A stretch of DNA of 39,869 nt from an uncultured Clostridia bacterium (GCA_946627565.1 CAMOVR010000014.1:1-39869), one strand, 5' to 3'; counted from the first letter of the stretch, positions 1 to 9,718 are shown. Notes: generated by a model not told the origin, from the sequence alone. Translations and numbers: made by a program.

Positions 1-2
1 AC

Positions 3-95
3 CGTGACGGCAAAGAGGTTGACAGAACCTTCATGTATACGGATGTGTACAATCCCAAGGCTGAAAGAATCTATGTGGGTGTGACTCCCAGATAA
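3..95 (+). CDS. C-terminal fragment of a protein truncated by the window edge, possibly VanW/G5-type
   Basis: Open frame from the window edge ending at TAA 93-95 (...RDGKEVDRTFMYTDVYNPKAERIYVGVTPR*), followed by a terminator-like hairpin. Family guess rests on a short tail only. Confidence 0.45.
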   Translation, partial: RDGKEVDRTFMYTDVYNPKAERIYVGVTPR

Positions 96-118
96 GCATT
101 CAGGTACAGGGAAAACAG

Positions 119-148
119 AAAGGACCGGCTGCAGCAGCCGGTCCTTTT
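119..148 (+). terminator. Rho-independent terminator
   Basis: aggaccggctgc/gcagccggtcct stem followed by a TTTTT run, directly after the stop of the partial CDS. Confidence 0.8.
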
Positions 149-174
149 TGGCAGAAGCTTTCATCATGTGAGCA

Positions 175-206
175 TCAAAAAGGAGCCGCATCATGCAGCT
201 CCTTTT
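175..206 (-). terminator. Terminator of the aldolase gene
   Basis: aaaaggagc...gctcctttt inverted repeat just beyond the stop of the minus-strand aldolase gene, T-rich on the minus strand. Confidence 0.6.
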
Positions 207-222
207 CGTGTTCGTATTTGGA

Positions 223-1188
223 TCAGGCCTTGCCGTCGCAGCCGAGAACGTCCACGATCTTATGCTTGACCATATCCTTGATGGCCGTGCGGGCTTCACT
301 GAGGTACAGCCGGGGATCGAAATCGCCGGGCTTGGCAAAGTAATGCTTACGCACAGCAGCGGTGAAGGCGAGACGAAGGTCCGAGTCGATGTTGATCTTG
401 CAGACAGCCATGGTGGCAGCCTTGCGAAGCTGTTCCTCGGGAATGCCAACGGCATCCGGCAGCTTGCCGCCGTTTTCGTTGATGACCTTCACGAATTCCT
501 GGGGCACAGAGGATGCGCCGTGCAGGACGATGGGGAAGCCGGGGAGGCGCTTGGAGACTTCTTCAAGAATGTCGAACCTCAGGGGCGGGGGAACAAGGAT
601 GCCGTCCGCATTGCGGGTGCACTGAGCGGCAGTGAACTTGTAGGCGCCGTGAGAGGTGCCGATGGCGATGGCCAGAGAGTCGCAGCCGGTGCGGGTGACG
701 AATTCTTCCACGTCTTCGGGCCTGGTGTAGGAGGAATCCTCAGCGGAGACCTTGACATCGTCTTCCACGCCGGCAAGGGTACCCAGTTCAGCTTCAACGA
801 CAACACCGTGATCATGGGCATATTCCACAACCTGACGGGTGATCTTGATGTTCTCTTCAAAGGGCAGGCCGCTCTTGTCGATCATGACAGAGGAGAAGCC
901 GCCGTCGATGCAGCTCTTGCAGGTCTCGAAATCGGGGCCGTGGTCGAGGTGAACAGCGATGGGCAGATCCGTGTCAGCCACAGCTGCTTCGATCATCTTC
1001 ATCAGGTAGACATGCTTGGCATACTTGCGGGCACCGGCGGAGACCTGAAGGATCAGGGGAGCATTGCATTCCTTGCCTGCTTCGGTGATACCCTGGATGA
1101 TCTCCATGTTGTTGACGTTGAAAGCACCGATGGCATACTTTCCTTCATATGCCTTCTTGAACATTTCGGTGGTGGTTACGATGGCCAT
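223..1188 (-). CDS. fba: Class II fructose-1,6-bisphosphate aldolase
   Basis: MAIVTTTEMFKKAYEGKYAIGAFNVNNMEIIQGI..., AVHLDHGPDFETCKSCIDGGFSSVMIDKS, VEAELGTLAGVEDD, LVLHGASS-like motifs typical of class II aldolases; RBS upstream of ATG. Confidence 0.95.
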   Translation of the reverse strand: MAIVTTTEMFKKAYEGKYAIGAFNVNNMEIIQGITEAGKECNAPLILQVSAGARKYAKHVYLMKMIEAAVADTDLPIAVHLDHGPDFETCKSCIDGGFSSVMIDKSGLPFEENIKITRQVVEYAHDHGVVVEAELGTLAGVEDDVKVSAEDSSYTRPEDVEEFVTRTGCDSLAIAIGTSHGAYKFTAAQCTRNADGILVPPPLRFDILEEVSKRLPGFPIVLHGASSVPQEFVKVINENGGKLPDAVGIPEEQLRKAATMAVCKINIDSDLRLAFTAAVRKHYFAKPGDFDPRLYLSEARTAIKDMVKHKIVDVLGCDGKA

Positions 1189-1369
1189 TGGTAATCCCTC
1201 CTAAATCGTGGTTGAGTGAATTATATCACAGAATCTGAGGGCTGAAAAGAACCGGTTCGGATGGATTATCAGGTGGATTTTTGTCAGAAAACGACTTTCT
1301 GCGAATCGGTTTTTTTCAATTTCGACGGGAAGATGCTTTGGGCGGGAGGAAAAACAGCAGGAAGGTCGA

Positions 1370-1828
1370 ATGATAACAGATAAGTGTACAGAAAGGGTGG
1401 TTCACGTGACGAACCTGGATAAGATTAATCATTGTTCTCTGGTGCTTATGGTCATTGGAGCGGACCTGCCCATGGATGAAATATCCGCCATGCTGGATAT
1501 GGAACCCACCAGTGTGGTCCGCAAGGGAGATGTCATCAACAGGCTTCCCCGGATGGTGGCAGGTGAAGATGAGTGGGTGTATGCCCATGAGCTGGAATCT
1601 CCCCAGGGCCGGGATGAAATCATGAAGGGGATTCTGGAAAAGATCCGCCGCAGCAAGGAAGGACTTGAAAAAGTCAAGCAGTTCGGGGAAGTAAGGCTTC
1701 GCCTGAGGGTCCAGAGCGACTATGCCCAGATGGCATACTGCCTTATGCCGGAGACGCTTTCGGACTTGGCCGGCATCGGCCTGCCGCTGGATATCTCCTC
1801 CATCAGCTGGGGCGAAATCGGCATGTGA
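1370..1828 (+). CDS. DUF4279-like domain protein
   Basis: Pattern 'SLVLMVIGADLPMDEISAMLDMEPTSVVRKGDV...EDEWVYAHELES...LSDLAGIGLPLDISSISWGEIG' resembles DUF4279. Alternative in-frame GTG start at 1406 preceded by gaaagggtgg. Confidence 0.65.
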   Translation: MITDKCTERVVHVTNLDKINHCSLVLMVIGADLPMDEISAMLDMEPTSVVRKGDVINRLPRMVAGEDEWVYAHELESPQGRDEIMKGILEKIRRSKEGLEKVKQFGEVRLRLRVQSDYAQMAYCLMPETLSDLAGIGLPLDISSISWGEIGM

Positions 1829-1923
1829 CAGAGAGAAAATATGATCCGGAAATAAAAAGGGAAGGTATCCGGGAAGATTATCCGGCCCGGAAGCGTTACT
1901 TTCTCTGACAGGGGGAATGAAAG

Positions 1924-2922
1924 ATGCAGCCCGGATATGGCAGAGGGGAAGAACCTGCATATGATCAGAATGGACAGTACAGCGCTTCTCCGTTAAACGG
2001 GGGCAGCGGCAGCTACCCGGCGTATCCCCAGGGCGGGATTGTGTTTGCGGAGTCCAGCTATCCGCTGCAGAACAGCGGTGCTGTCCCGGCGGGGTATCCT
2101 GTGCAGCCCCAGCCCATGCAGGAGGATCCTGCATACGCCCAGAATATGGGATATGCCCAGGGCCAGCCCATGCAGAACAGCGGTGCATACGGGTATCCTC
2201 AGAACATGGAATACGGACAGCCCCAGCAGCCTGTGCAGGGCAGCGGGATGATGACCGGATATCCACAGATGGGGTATGTGCAGACTCAGGGTATGCAGGG
2301 CGGGTATCCGCAGAATGCGGGATATATGCCGGATCAGCAGGCCATTGCCTATGACGCCCCGGTGATGCCCATGCAGGAGGCTCCCAGCATCCCCACGCCC
2401 CAGACCACCAGGGAACTGCCTGTGCAGAAGGGCCCCTCCCTTATGGAACGCATACGGGAGAATCCGAAGCCCTGGATTACCGGGGCAGCGGTGGCACTTG
2501 TGGTGATTGTGGCCGTCGTCATTCTTGTGATGCGCCTTCAGAACCGTCAGGTCTATACGGCGGAGGATGTGGTCAGAGCCCTGTACCGCAGGGACATGCC
2601 CATTACAGAACCCTACATTTACGGAGAAAACACGGACCCGGACGGACTTCTGGGCACGAGGCATTCCTACACCTCCAAGGTTTCCTTTACGGATACCACC
2701 ATCCGGGACGGCTGGTCCATTCTGGAGCGGGGCGGCATAGTGGAAGTGTTTGACTCAGAAGATGACGCACAGGTGAGGGCGAGACAGCTGAACAATATGC
2801 TTCCCAGCCAGTCCGGCTATGTGATTCAGGAAAACCGTGTGGTGCTGCGCCTGAGTCCCCTGTCTTCAGAGGAAAACAACGCTGCCTATGAAGAAGCGCT
2901 CCGGGACATGTTCGGAAAATGA
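1924..2922 (+). CDS. Membrane-anchored protein with Q/G/Y/P-rich low-complexity N-terminus, one TM helix and a small C-terminal domain
   Basis: ORF with RBS (gggggaatgaaag); N-terminal degenerate GYPQ/PMQ repeats, TM segment ITGAAVALVVIVAVVILVMRL, then a ~120-aa globular tail. Confidence 0.75.
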   Translation: MQPGYGRGEEPAYDQNGQYSASPLNGGSGSYPAYPQGGIVFAESSYPLQNSGAVPAGYPVQPQPMQEDPAYAQNMGYAQGQPMQNSGAYGYPQNMEYGQPQQPVQGSGMMTGYPQMGYVQTQGMQGGYPQNAGYMPDQQAIAYDAPVMPMQEAPSIPTPQTTRELPVQKGPSLMERIRENPKPWITGAAVALVVIVAVVILVMRLQNRQVYTAEDVVRALYRRDMPITEPYIYGENTDPDGLLGTRHSYTSKVSFTDTTIRDGWSILERGGIVEVFDSEDDAQVRARQLNNMLPSQSGYVIQENRVVLRLSPLSSEENNAAYEEALRDMFGK

Positions 2923-2955
2923 CCCCCACAGATAATCTGATTACCGGATAAACAT

Positions 2956-2996
2956 AAGGCGTCCTGCCAGGGCAAGGCCCGGGCAAGACGCCTTTT
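2956..2996. terminator. Bidirectional terminator between convergent genes
   Basis: aaggcgtc...gacgcctttt inverted repeat between the + strand gene ending at 2922 and the - strand gene ending at 3023. Confidence 0.75.
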
Positions 2997-3022
2997 GCAT
3001 GTGATTTCATAATCCGTCTGTG

Positions 3023-3781
3023 TTACGGATGGTGCCTGTCGCCCCACTCGACGGGATCGGTGGTGTCCCGGCCGTCATACACCTCCGGGAAGAGACCGGC
3101 GGTGGACCAGGGCTGGTCATTGGAAAGCAGATGGGTGATGTCTCCCAGCTGGAAACAGCGCCAGACAGTTTCCCCCTTCACCCGCTCCTCCGTAACCAGG
3201 GTGGTGACGGAGCTTGGGGTCATGCAGAAGTTCTGCCAGAGAGAAACCGGGGACATATGGGTGAGATAGGCGACAACGGCCATGGCAATCCCGAAATGAC
3301 AGAAGAGCATGAGGGTGCCGGTATGGTTATTGTCATTGAGCCAGAGCCTGCCATCCCGGTGAAAGCCGTAGCGGCCCAGCAGCTCATCCACCCCGTCTGT
3401 GGTTTCCTGCCAGATTCGCGGAATATTGGAGCCCTCAAAGAGGGGAGAATGCAGCCAGGTATCCGCCCCATCCAGCTCGGGGTGGGCGTGCAGTGTGCGG
3501 GGACGAAGGTCCCAGCAGTGTTTGATGCGCTGCCTGTCCGGATCAAAGAAGGTGCCACGGAACTCCTCCAGCCAGGGAAGCACTTCCGCCTGGCCGCCCA
3601 GCTTTTCCATGGTATAGCGGGCTGTCTCCCGGGCACGGCCCAGGGGTGAGACATAATAGCCCAGCACATCCTTCTCACGGCACAGCCGTCTGGAAAGCAG
3701 TTCTGCTTCGACCCTTCCTTTTTCCGTCAGGGAATCGATGCTGTAATCCGGCTCTGCATGCCGTACGATCATGATTTTCAT
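3023..3781 (-). CDS. Histidine phosphatase superfamily (phosphoglycerate mutase-like) protein
   Basis: MKIMIVRHAEPDYSIDSLTEKGRVEAELLSRRL (RHG/RHAE motif), YVSPLGRARETARYT, MLFCHFGIA; start set to MKIMIV rather than the longer ORF start at 3898. Confidence 0.88.
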   Translation of the reverse strand: MKIMIVRHAEPDYSIDSLTEKGRVEAELLSRRLCREKDVLGYYVSPLGRARETARYTMEKLGGQAEVLPWLEEFRGTFFDPDRQRIKHCWDLRPRTLHAHPELDGADTWLHSPLFEGSNIPRIWQETTDGVDELLGRYGFHRDGRLWLNDNNHTGTLMLFCHFGIAMAVVAYLTHMSPVSLWQNFCMTPSSVTTLVTEERVKGETVWRCFQLGDITHLLSNDQPWSTAGLFPEVYDGRDTTDPVEWGDRHHP

Positions 3782-3807
3782 AGCTGTCCTCTTATGCTGT
3801 CTGGTTC

Positions 3808-4347
3808 TTACATGCCCTGCCGGGTCAGTTCCTTTCCGTACTTTCGGAAGTAGACCCATCCGGAGTACAGCGTGATGATGGCAATCCAGGCTGTACAAAG
3901 GATCAGGATGATGTGGTCCGTGACCGGAATGTTAAAGATAAGCACCGCCAGGATATACACCATCTGGGAGGCGGTTTTGATCTTCCCCGCCATGCCGGCA
4001 GCCACCACGGTGCCGTGCCCGGAGAGGATCATCCTCAGGCCGTCCACGGCCATTTCCCTGCTCAGAACCAGAATCACAAGCCAGGCCGGGACCAGCCCCC
4101 GGACCGACAGGAGAATCAGGGCGGAGAGCACCAGCAGCTTATCGGCCAGGGGATCCAGAAAACGGCCGAAATCCGTGATCAGGTTCTGCTTCCGGGCAAT
4201 GGAACCATCCAGGTAATCCGTAACGGCTCCCGCAAGAAAGACGAAAGCGCCCAGATACCGGCACACATCCCCCGGAAGGCTCAGCAGAATCGTCATGACA
4301 GGGACCAGAAGGACCCTGATAAGGGACAGACGGTTGGGGAGATTCAC
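3808..4347 (-). CDS. pgsA: CDP-diacylglycerol--glycerol-3-phosphate 3-phosphatidyltransferase
   Basis: MNLPNRLSLIRVLLVPVMTILL... and CDP-alcohol phosphotransferase signature TDYLDGSIARKQNLITDFGRFLDPLADK. Confidence 0.93.
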   Translation of the reverse strand: MNLPNRLSLIRVLLVPVMTILLSLPGDVCRYLGAFVFLAGAVTDYLDGSIARKQNLITDFGRFLDPLADKLLVLSALILLSVRGLVPAWLVILVLSREMAVDGLRMILSGHGTVVAAGMAGKIKTASQMVYILAVLIFNIPVTDHIILILCTAWIAIITLYSGWVYFRKYGKELTRQGM

Positions 4348-5666
4348 TGGACATGACCTCTTATATCGTAATAGTCAGCAGCATCCAGATGGACACTGAC
4401 AAAGGAACCCGGGGCGGGGACGGAGGGGGCGGTAAAGAGGATCACGCCGTCTGTTTCCGGCGCTTCCCGCTCGCTGCGTCCGATGATGGTCCCGTTTTCC
4501 TGCCGGCCGGTCACAAGAACCTTCACGGTCTGACCGATGCGGGCCTGATTGCGGCGAAGGGAGATTTCCGCCTGACGGCGCATGAGCCTGTCCAGGCGCT
4601 CTGCCTTGACATCCTCGTCAATCTGGTCCGGCATTTTGGCCGCCGGCGTATCCTCCTCGGGAGAGTAGGCAAAGGCACCCAGCCGGTCAAACTGGGCTTC
4701 ATCCAGAAAGTCCAGCAGCTCCTGGAACTGGTCCTCCGTTTCCCCGGGGAAACCCACGATGATGGATGTGCGCAATGTGATGTCCCGCTCCCGGGCCCAG
4801 CGGACGCATCTGCGGATGTCCTCCGAGGTCCCGCGCCGGTGCATGCGCTTAAGCAGCGTGTCGTTGATGTGCTGGATGGGGATGTCCAGATACCGGCATA
4901 CATTTTCTTTTTGAGCCATCAGGTCAAGAAGGGCCTCGTTTGTCTCATCCGGATAGCAGTAGAGCACCCGCAGCCAGTCAACGCCTTCGATCCGGGAAAC
5001 CTTGTCCATAAGGTCCGGCAGTGTGGTGTGTCCGCCGTGGTCCGTGCCGTACCTTGTGGTATCCTGGGCCACCAGAATGTGTTCCCTCACGCCCCGGCCT
5101 GCCATCTCCCGGACTTCATCCAGGATTGCCTGTTCATCCCTGGAGTGATAGTTGCCCCGGATCAGAGGGATGGCGCAGAAGGTGCAGCGGTTGGAGCAGC
5201 CCTCCCCGATGCGGATGTAGGCGGAATAGTCAGGGGTGGCTAGCACGCGGCGGTGCTCAAAGTAGGTATGATTGTCCCCGGTAAGCATCTGGCGTGTGCC
5301 TGTGATGAGAGCCTTTTCAATGGCGTCCGGGAGGGCAGCATACTGGTTGACGCCAAGCAGGATATCGATCTCCGGTATGTCTTCCATCAGGTCCCTGGCA
5401 TAGCGCTGGGCCAGGCATCCGGTGACAATCAGGAGGCGGCAGCGCCCTTCCTCCTTGTATTTTGCCATGTCAAAGATGGTGTCAATGGACTCTTCTTTGG
5501 CAGGCCCGATGAACCCGCAGGTGTTGACCAGCAGGACATCCGCTTTTTCCTTTTCCGTGGTGATCTCAAAATTGTGGTCGGCAAGCAGGCCCAGGGCGGT
5601 CTCGGTATCCACGAGATTCTTGTTGCAGCCCAGGGAGACCACACCGACCTTCATTTTCTGATCCAT
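4344..5666 (-). CDS. rimO: Ribosomal protein S12 methylthiotransferase RimO
   Basis: MKVGVVSLGCNKNLVDTE..., radical SAM motif RIGEGCSNRCTFCAIPLIRGNYHSR, C-terminal TRAM-like region; overlaps pgsA by 4 nt. Start placed at MDQKMKVGVV. Confidence 0.95.
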   Translation of the reverse strand: MDQKMKVGVVSLGCNKNLVDTETALGLLADHNFEITTEKEKADVLLVNTCGFIGPAKEESIDTIFDMAKYKEEGRCRLLIVTGCLAQRYARDLMEDIPEIDILLGVNQYAALPDAIEKALITGTRQMLTGDNHTYFEHRRVLATPDYSAYIRIGEGCSNRCTFCAIPLIRGNYHSRDEQAILDEVREMAGRGVREHILVAQDTTRYGTDHGGHTTLPDLMDKVSRIEGVDWLRVLYCYPDETNEALLDLMAQKENVCRYLDIPIQHINDTLLKRMHRRGTSEDIRRCVRWARERDITLRTSIIVGFPGETEDQFQELLDFLDEAQFDRLGAFAYSPEEDTPAAKMPDQIDEDVKAERLDRLMRRQAEISLRRNQARIGQTVKVLVTGRQENGTIIGRSEREAPETDGVILFTAPSVPAPGSFVSVHLDAADYYDIRGHVQ

Positions 5667-5815
5667 ATCTAACCTCTTCTGTATTAATGGGGGCCATTGG
5701 CCCGGGTGCATATTAGCATATCAAAAGACGGTTGTATACTGGAAAAAGCAAAAATCCGGAAGGGTTTTTTGCCTTATTTCTGTATGTGTCCGGACCTTTC
5801 AAACTTTGTCACGTT

Positions 5816-7054
5816 TTATGCGCTCCAGAGCTGGTAGACCATGACGGAGCCCAGAAGATTGACGGCGCAGCCGAAAAGGAGCAGGGGCGTCTGCAGCACC
5901 TCCATGTGGGTGCCCAGGCTGTCAAGCCGCAGCAGACCCAGAAGCAGAACGGGCATCAGGTCCACGAAATACCGGTTCCCGAACTGGAAGCCGCCCAGGG
6001 TGCGGTGCATGCAGATGAGAAACACATGAAGGACCAGGAGAAAGGGAATGAGGGCGGTCAGAAGGGAGAAGCGCCTGCGTACCATTCCCCGGATGAGGGC
6101 AAAGATGTAGGTTACCGACAGGGGACAGATGATAAAGAAGGCGGTGGTTTCCAGGTGCTCAAAAATCAGGGCGTCAGTTGCCGGGTTTACCGTGGGCAGG
6201 CGGATGAGCATCCACAGGTGCGTGGGAACATAGCTCAGGGAAAACTGGCCCTCCGGGGCCCGGACAAACTCGGGCAGGTAATTGTGCCCGAATTCCAGCG
6301 GGTCTGAAAAACGCAGGGTGTTGAGCAGCATATAGGAAGCGGCAATCAGACAGGGGGCAATGGCCCAGGAGAGATGAGAGAGGATCCATCTGGGAACGGA
6401 AGGGGTTCTTTCCTGCTCCCGGAGCAGAAGAAACAGAAGGGGCAGGTACAGAACCTGCATGGGTCTGCAGCCCACCGCCATGGCCCAGAAAGCCAGGGAA
6501 AAGCCGCCGCGGCCCTCTAAGGCCTGCTCCAGGGACAAAAGGGTCAGGGTAAACGCCATAGTCTGGGCGAAGAACCATACCCAGGCGGTCTGGGCAATAA
6601 AGAGGTAGCCGCTGCCGAGATAGAGGTACAGTGTCCAGAACAGGGTCCGCATGGGGGACAGGCCAAGCTCGAAACAGAGCCTGACGGCAGTGATGACCCC
6701 CACGGCGGTTACACACCAGGCAATGAGGGAATCGGGGCAGTTCTCAGCGCCCCCGAAGAGGATGACAAAGGGGAGAAGCACATAGGAGGGGAAGGGAGGA
6801 AAGCTGACGTAGTATTTCCCGTTTACAATGGCCAGCTCCAGCCACGCATAGTCCTGTCCCAGGTCCAGGTGCCCGTTCAGCCAGGCCTCCGCCTGCAGGG
6901 CATAGGAGGGATAGGGGTTGAAGGACCAGGGCCAGAACCCTGTAAAGGCGGAAACACAGAGAAGGACCATAAGGACGCACAGGGGGGCAGCGATATACAC
7001 ATCCCTCCGGCTCATTTCCCGCTCAATCCTTGTTTCCAGTCTCCTTCTCCGCAT
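5816..7054 (-). CDS. Polytopic membrane protein, GT-C/ArnT-like glycosyltransferase fold likely
   Basis: Many hydrophobic helices; N-terminal 'YPSYALQAEAWLNGHLDLGQDYAWLELAIVNGKYYVSFPPFPSYVLLP' resembles the first extracytoplasmic loop region of GT-C enzymes. Confidence 0.65.
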   Translation of the reverse strand: MRRRRLETRIEREMSRRDVYIAAPLCVLMVLLCVSAFTGFWPWSFNPYPSYALQAEAWLNGHLDLGQDYAWLELAIVNGKYYVSFPPFPSYVLLPFVILFGGAENCPDSLIAWCVTAVGVITAVRLCFELGLSPMRTLFWTLYLYLGSGYLFIAQTAWVWFFAQTMAFTLTLLSLEQALEGRGGFSLAFWAMAVGCRPMQVLYLPLLFLLLREQERTPSVPRWILSHLSWAIAPCLIAASYMLLNTLRFSDPLEFGHNYLPEFVRAPEGQFSLSYVPTHLWMLIRLPTVNPATDALIFEHLETTAFFIICPLSVTYIFALIRGMVRRRFSLLTALIPFLLVLHVFLICMHRTLGGFQFGNRYFVDLMPVLLLGLLRLDSLGTHMEVLQTPLLLFGCAVNLLGSVMVYQLWSA

Positions 7055-7255
7055 GGGCTTGCCCTTCCTTTCATATGGATTCTGTATAATAAACGCATTT
7101 CTGTCTGATTTCTTCCATGGTTTTCAATGCTTTGTGTCAGGATGCATGATACCCGCCCTTCTGCGCATCTGTCAATGATGTATGGCCGGCCATTAACAGG
7201 TGCAAAACCGTGAAAACAGGCCCTGCGCCCCGGGGACGGGGAGAGCACAGTTTCC

Positions 7256-7285
7256 TTGACAGTTCCACGCCCGGCGTGATATCAT
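7256..7285 (+). promoter_or_regulatory. Predicted sigma-A type promoter for the sugar transferase gene
   Basis: TTGACA (7256-7261), 18-nt spacer, TATCAT (7280-7285). Confidence 0.6.
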
Positions 7286-7313
7286 CCAGTCCATGGAAAG
7301 GGGGCTGAAACAC

Positions 7314-8732
7314 TTGCAGCGGTGGCTTCGCAGCATCAGGAATCACCGGGGCGATCTCGTGGTTGGGTTGCTGAAGACCGTCACGTATTTTGGCCTGTTC
7401 GCCATTTTCTTCTGGCTCATGTCCATAAACAATTTCCAGCTGAAGGGCCCCTCCCGTACCCTGGCGACAACGGTGATCACATGGTGCGCCATGACCATCG
7501 GCATGCACGGGATCTACGGGGGCTATGACATAGGGCGGAAAAAGAGCAAGCCCATTATAGCCAACATGACGCTGGCCGTGGGCATCACGGACATGGTGAC
7601 ATATCTGCAGCTGCAGATCATGAACGTCAATGCCAACAAGAATGCTACGCTGGAATTCTTCGGACAGGATTTCCCGTACCTGGTGGCCGTTTACCCTCTG
7701 CAGATCCTGTTTCTGGTCTTCATTGTCCGTTACGGGAATCACCGGTTCTTTTCCATCTATCCCCCAAAGCGCTGTATCCTGATTCTGGGGGACATGGATG
7801 ACAAGGAGAGAATCATAGACAAGCTCAATCATTTCCGCCTGCAGTGGAAGGTCATGGATGCCGCCACATGGGAAGCACCGAACCTGAAGCAGCGCATAGA
7901 AGCGGCGGAAGTGGTTTTTATTGCCACGGTGCCGGAAAAGGAAGCCATGCACCTTCTGCAGATCTGCTATGACCTGCACCGGGATGTGCTGTGCAAGGCC
8001 CAGCTGCAGGACATCATGCTTTCCAGTGCCCAGCAGGTGGTCATCGACGATGCGCCTTTCCTGGAAATGGATTACCATAAGATGACCCTGTTCCAGAGAA
8101 TCGTCAAGCGCATCACCGACGTGGTCCTCTCTTCCCTGGTTCTGGTGCTCTTCTCGCCCCTCATGCTGCTCATCTCCCTGGCCATATGGTATGAGGACCG
8201 GGGGCCGGCCATTTTCCGGCAGCCCAGGATGACCATCGGGGGCAGGAACTTCATCATCTATAAGTTCCGCACCATGTATGTGCACCACGACGCCTTTGAA
8301 GTGTCCGCCACGGAGGATGATCCCAGAATCACAAAGGTGGGGCGCTTTCTGAGACGGACAAGGCTGGATGAACTGCCTCAGTTCTATAACATTCTCAAGG
8401 GTGACATGACCCTGGTGGGGCCCAGGCCTGAAATGCTGGACAATGTGGAAAAGTACAAGTCCGGCATGCCCACCTTCGTATACCGGGAAAAGGTGAAGGC
8501 CGGCCTGACAGGATATGCCCAGATTGAGGGCAAGTACAATACCAGCCCCGAGGACAAGCTCATGCTGGACCTGCTGTACATTGAAAACTTCTCCCTGATC
8601 AATGATGTCAGGCTCCTGTTCAGAACCCTGACGGTGATCTTCCGGGCAGACTCCACCGAAGGTTTCCACAGGAACCAGGCGGAGGGGACCGGGGGAAAGA
8701 AAGGAAAGAAGCGCAGGCGCGGGCATGCATGA
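7314..8732 (+). CDS. Polyprenyl-phosphate sugar phosphotransferase (exopolysaccharide priming transferase family)
   Basis: C-terminal bacterial sugar transferase motifs: IVKRITDVVLSSLVLVLFSPLMLLISLAIWYEDRGPAIFRQPRMTIGGRNFIIYKFRTMYV..., LRRTRLDELPQFYNILKGDMTLVGPRPEM. ORF call begins at 7293; TTG at 7314 has an SD (aaaggggg) and fits the promoter better. Confidence 0.9.
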   Translation: MQRWLRSIRNHRGDLVVGLLKTVTYFGLFAIFFWLMSINNFQLKGPSRTLATTVITWCAMTIGMHGIYGGYDIGRKKSKPIIANMTLAVGITDMVTYLQLQIMNVNANKNATLEFFGQDFPYLVAVYPLQILFLVFIVRYGNHRFFSIYPPKRCILILGDMDDKERIIDKLNHFRLQWKVMDAATWEAPNLKQRIEAAEVVFIATVPEKEAMHLLQICYDLHRDVLCKAQLQDIMLSSAQQVVIDDAPFLEMDYHKMTLFQRIVKRITDVVLSSLVLVLFSPLMLLISLAIWYEDRGPAIFRQPRMTIGGRNFIIYKFRTMYVHHDAFEVSATEDDPRITKVGRFLRRTRLDELPQFYNILKGDMTLVGPRPEMLDNVEKYKSGMPTFVYREKVKAGLTGYAQIEGKYNTSPEDKLMLDLLYIENFSLINDVRLLFRTLTVIFRADSTEGFHRNQAEGTGGKKGKKRRRGHA

Positions 8733-8792
8733 GCATACAGCGTTCTTAAACCAATGGGTATTTCATGAATAGACAGATATGGAGATGAAGGT

Positions 8793-9695
8793 ATGAGTTT
8801 GACACTTCTGATCATGGCTGCCGGCATGGGTTCCCGGTACGGCGGCAACAAGCAGGTGGACCGTATCGGACCGGACGGGGAGATCCTGATGGAGTATTCC
8901 ATCTATGACGCCCTTCAGGCCGGGTTTGACAAGGTGGTATTCGTCATCAAGCCGGAGATGGCTGAGTCCTTCCGGGAAATGGTGGGGGACAAGATTGCCC
9001 GCCGGGCAGAAGTGGCCTATGCCTTCCAGGATTATTCCTCCCTGCCCGCCGGCTTTACCGTGCCCGAGGGCCGCACCAAGCCCTACGGCACCGTCCATGC
9101 GGTGCTCTGCGCCAGGGATGTCATCCATGAGCCCTTTGCGGTGATCAACGCAGATGACTACTATGGCCGTGACGCCTTTACCGCCATGGCGAAAGCCCTT
9201 TCTTCCATGAAGGGTGCCGAGGCGGCCATGGTGGCATATGACCTGCACAACACGATCTCCGAAAACGGTTCCGTGACGCGCGGCGTATGCGAAAAGGATG
9301 AGCAGGGCCGTCTTAAGAAGGTCACGGAGACCTACAAGATCATGAAGGCGGAGGACGGCACCATCCGTGACTTTGAAAGCAGTCAGGAAGGTGTGATCCT
9401 GGATCCCAATGCCCTGGTGTCCATGAACTTCTGGGGCTTCACTCCCTGGTTCTTTGAAAGAGCAGGGGAACGCTTTGAAGAGTTCCTGAAGCACGCAGAC
9501 GCCAATCCCCTCAAGTGTGAGTATGTGCTGCCCACCCTGGTGGACGAGCTCATGCGGGAGGACGGCATGCCGGTACAGGTGCTGAACACCCATGCGGTAT
9601 GGTTCGGCATGACCTACCGGGAGGACCGCCCCTATGTGATGGAGGAGCTGAAGAAGCTCCATGATTCCGGTTTCTACCCGCCGACTCTGGGATAA
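8793..9695 (+). CDS. Sugar-phosphate nucleotidyltransferase-like protein
   Basis: LLIMAAGMGSRYGGNKQVDRIGPDGEILMEYSIYDA (NTP_transferase signature) and AVINADDYYGRDAF. Confidence 0.85.
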   Translation: MSLTLLIMAAGMGSRYGGNKQVDRIGPDGEILMEYSIYDALQAGFDKVVFVIKPEMAESFREMVGDKIARRAEVAYAFQDYSSLPAGFTVPEGRTKPYGTVHAVLCARDVIHEPFAVINADDYYGRDAFTAMAKALSSMKGAEAAMVAYDLHNTISENGSVTRGVCEKDEQGRLKKVTETYKIMKAEDGTIRDFESSQEGVILDPNALVSMNFWGFTPWFFERAGERFEEFLKHADANPLKCEYVLPTLVDELMREDGMPVQVLNTHAVWFGMTYREDRPYVMEELKKLHDSGFYPPTLG

Positions 9696-9718
9696 AACAG
9701 ACGAAGGAGAAATATACC

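Noticed and set aside
193-1194. 333-aa plus-strand ORF antisense to the aldolase
   Set aside because: Aldolase is certain on the minus strand; the mirrored frame is open because of codon bias.
1316-2266. 316-aa minus-strand ORF opposite the DUF4279-like gene
   Set aside because: Overlaps two plausible plus-strand genes and has no recognisable domain.
5748-5772. gcaaaaatcc...gggttttttgc A/T hairpin as a terminator
   Set aside because: Short imperfect stem with a T:T mismatch; plausible terminator for the minus-strand 5816-7054 gene but too weak to list as a feature.
7137-8726. 529-aa minus-strand ORF antisense to the sugar transferase
   Set aside because: Sense strand carries definitive sugar transferase motifs; antisense frame is a composition artefact.
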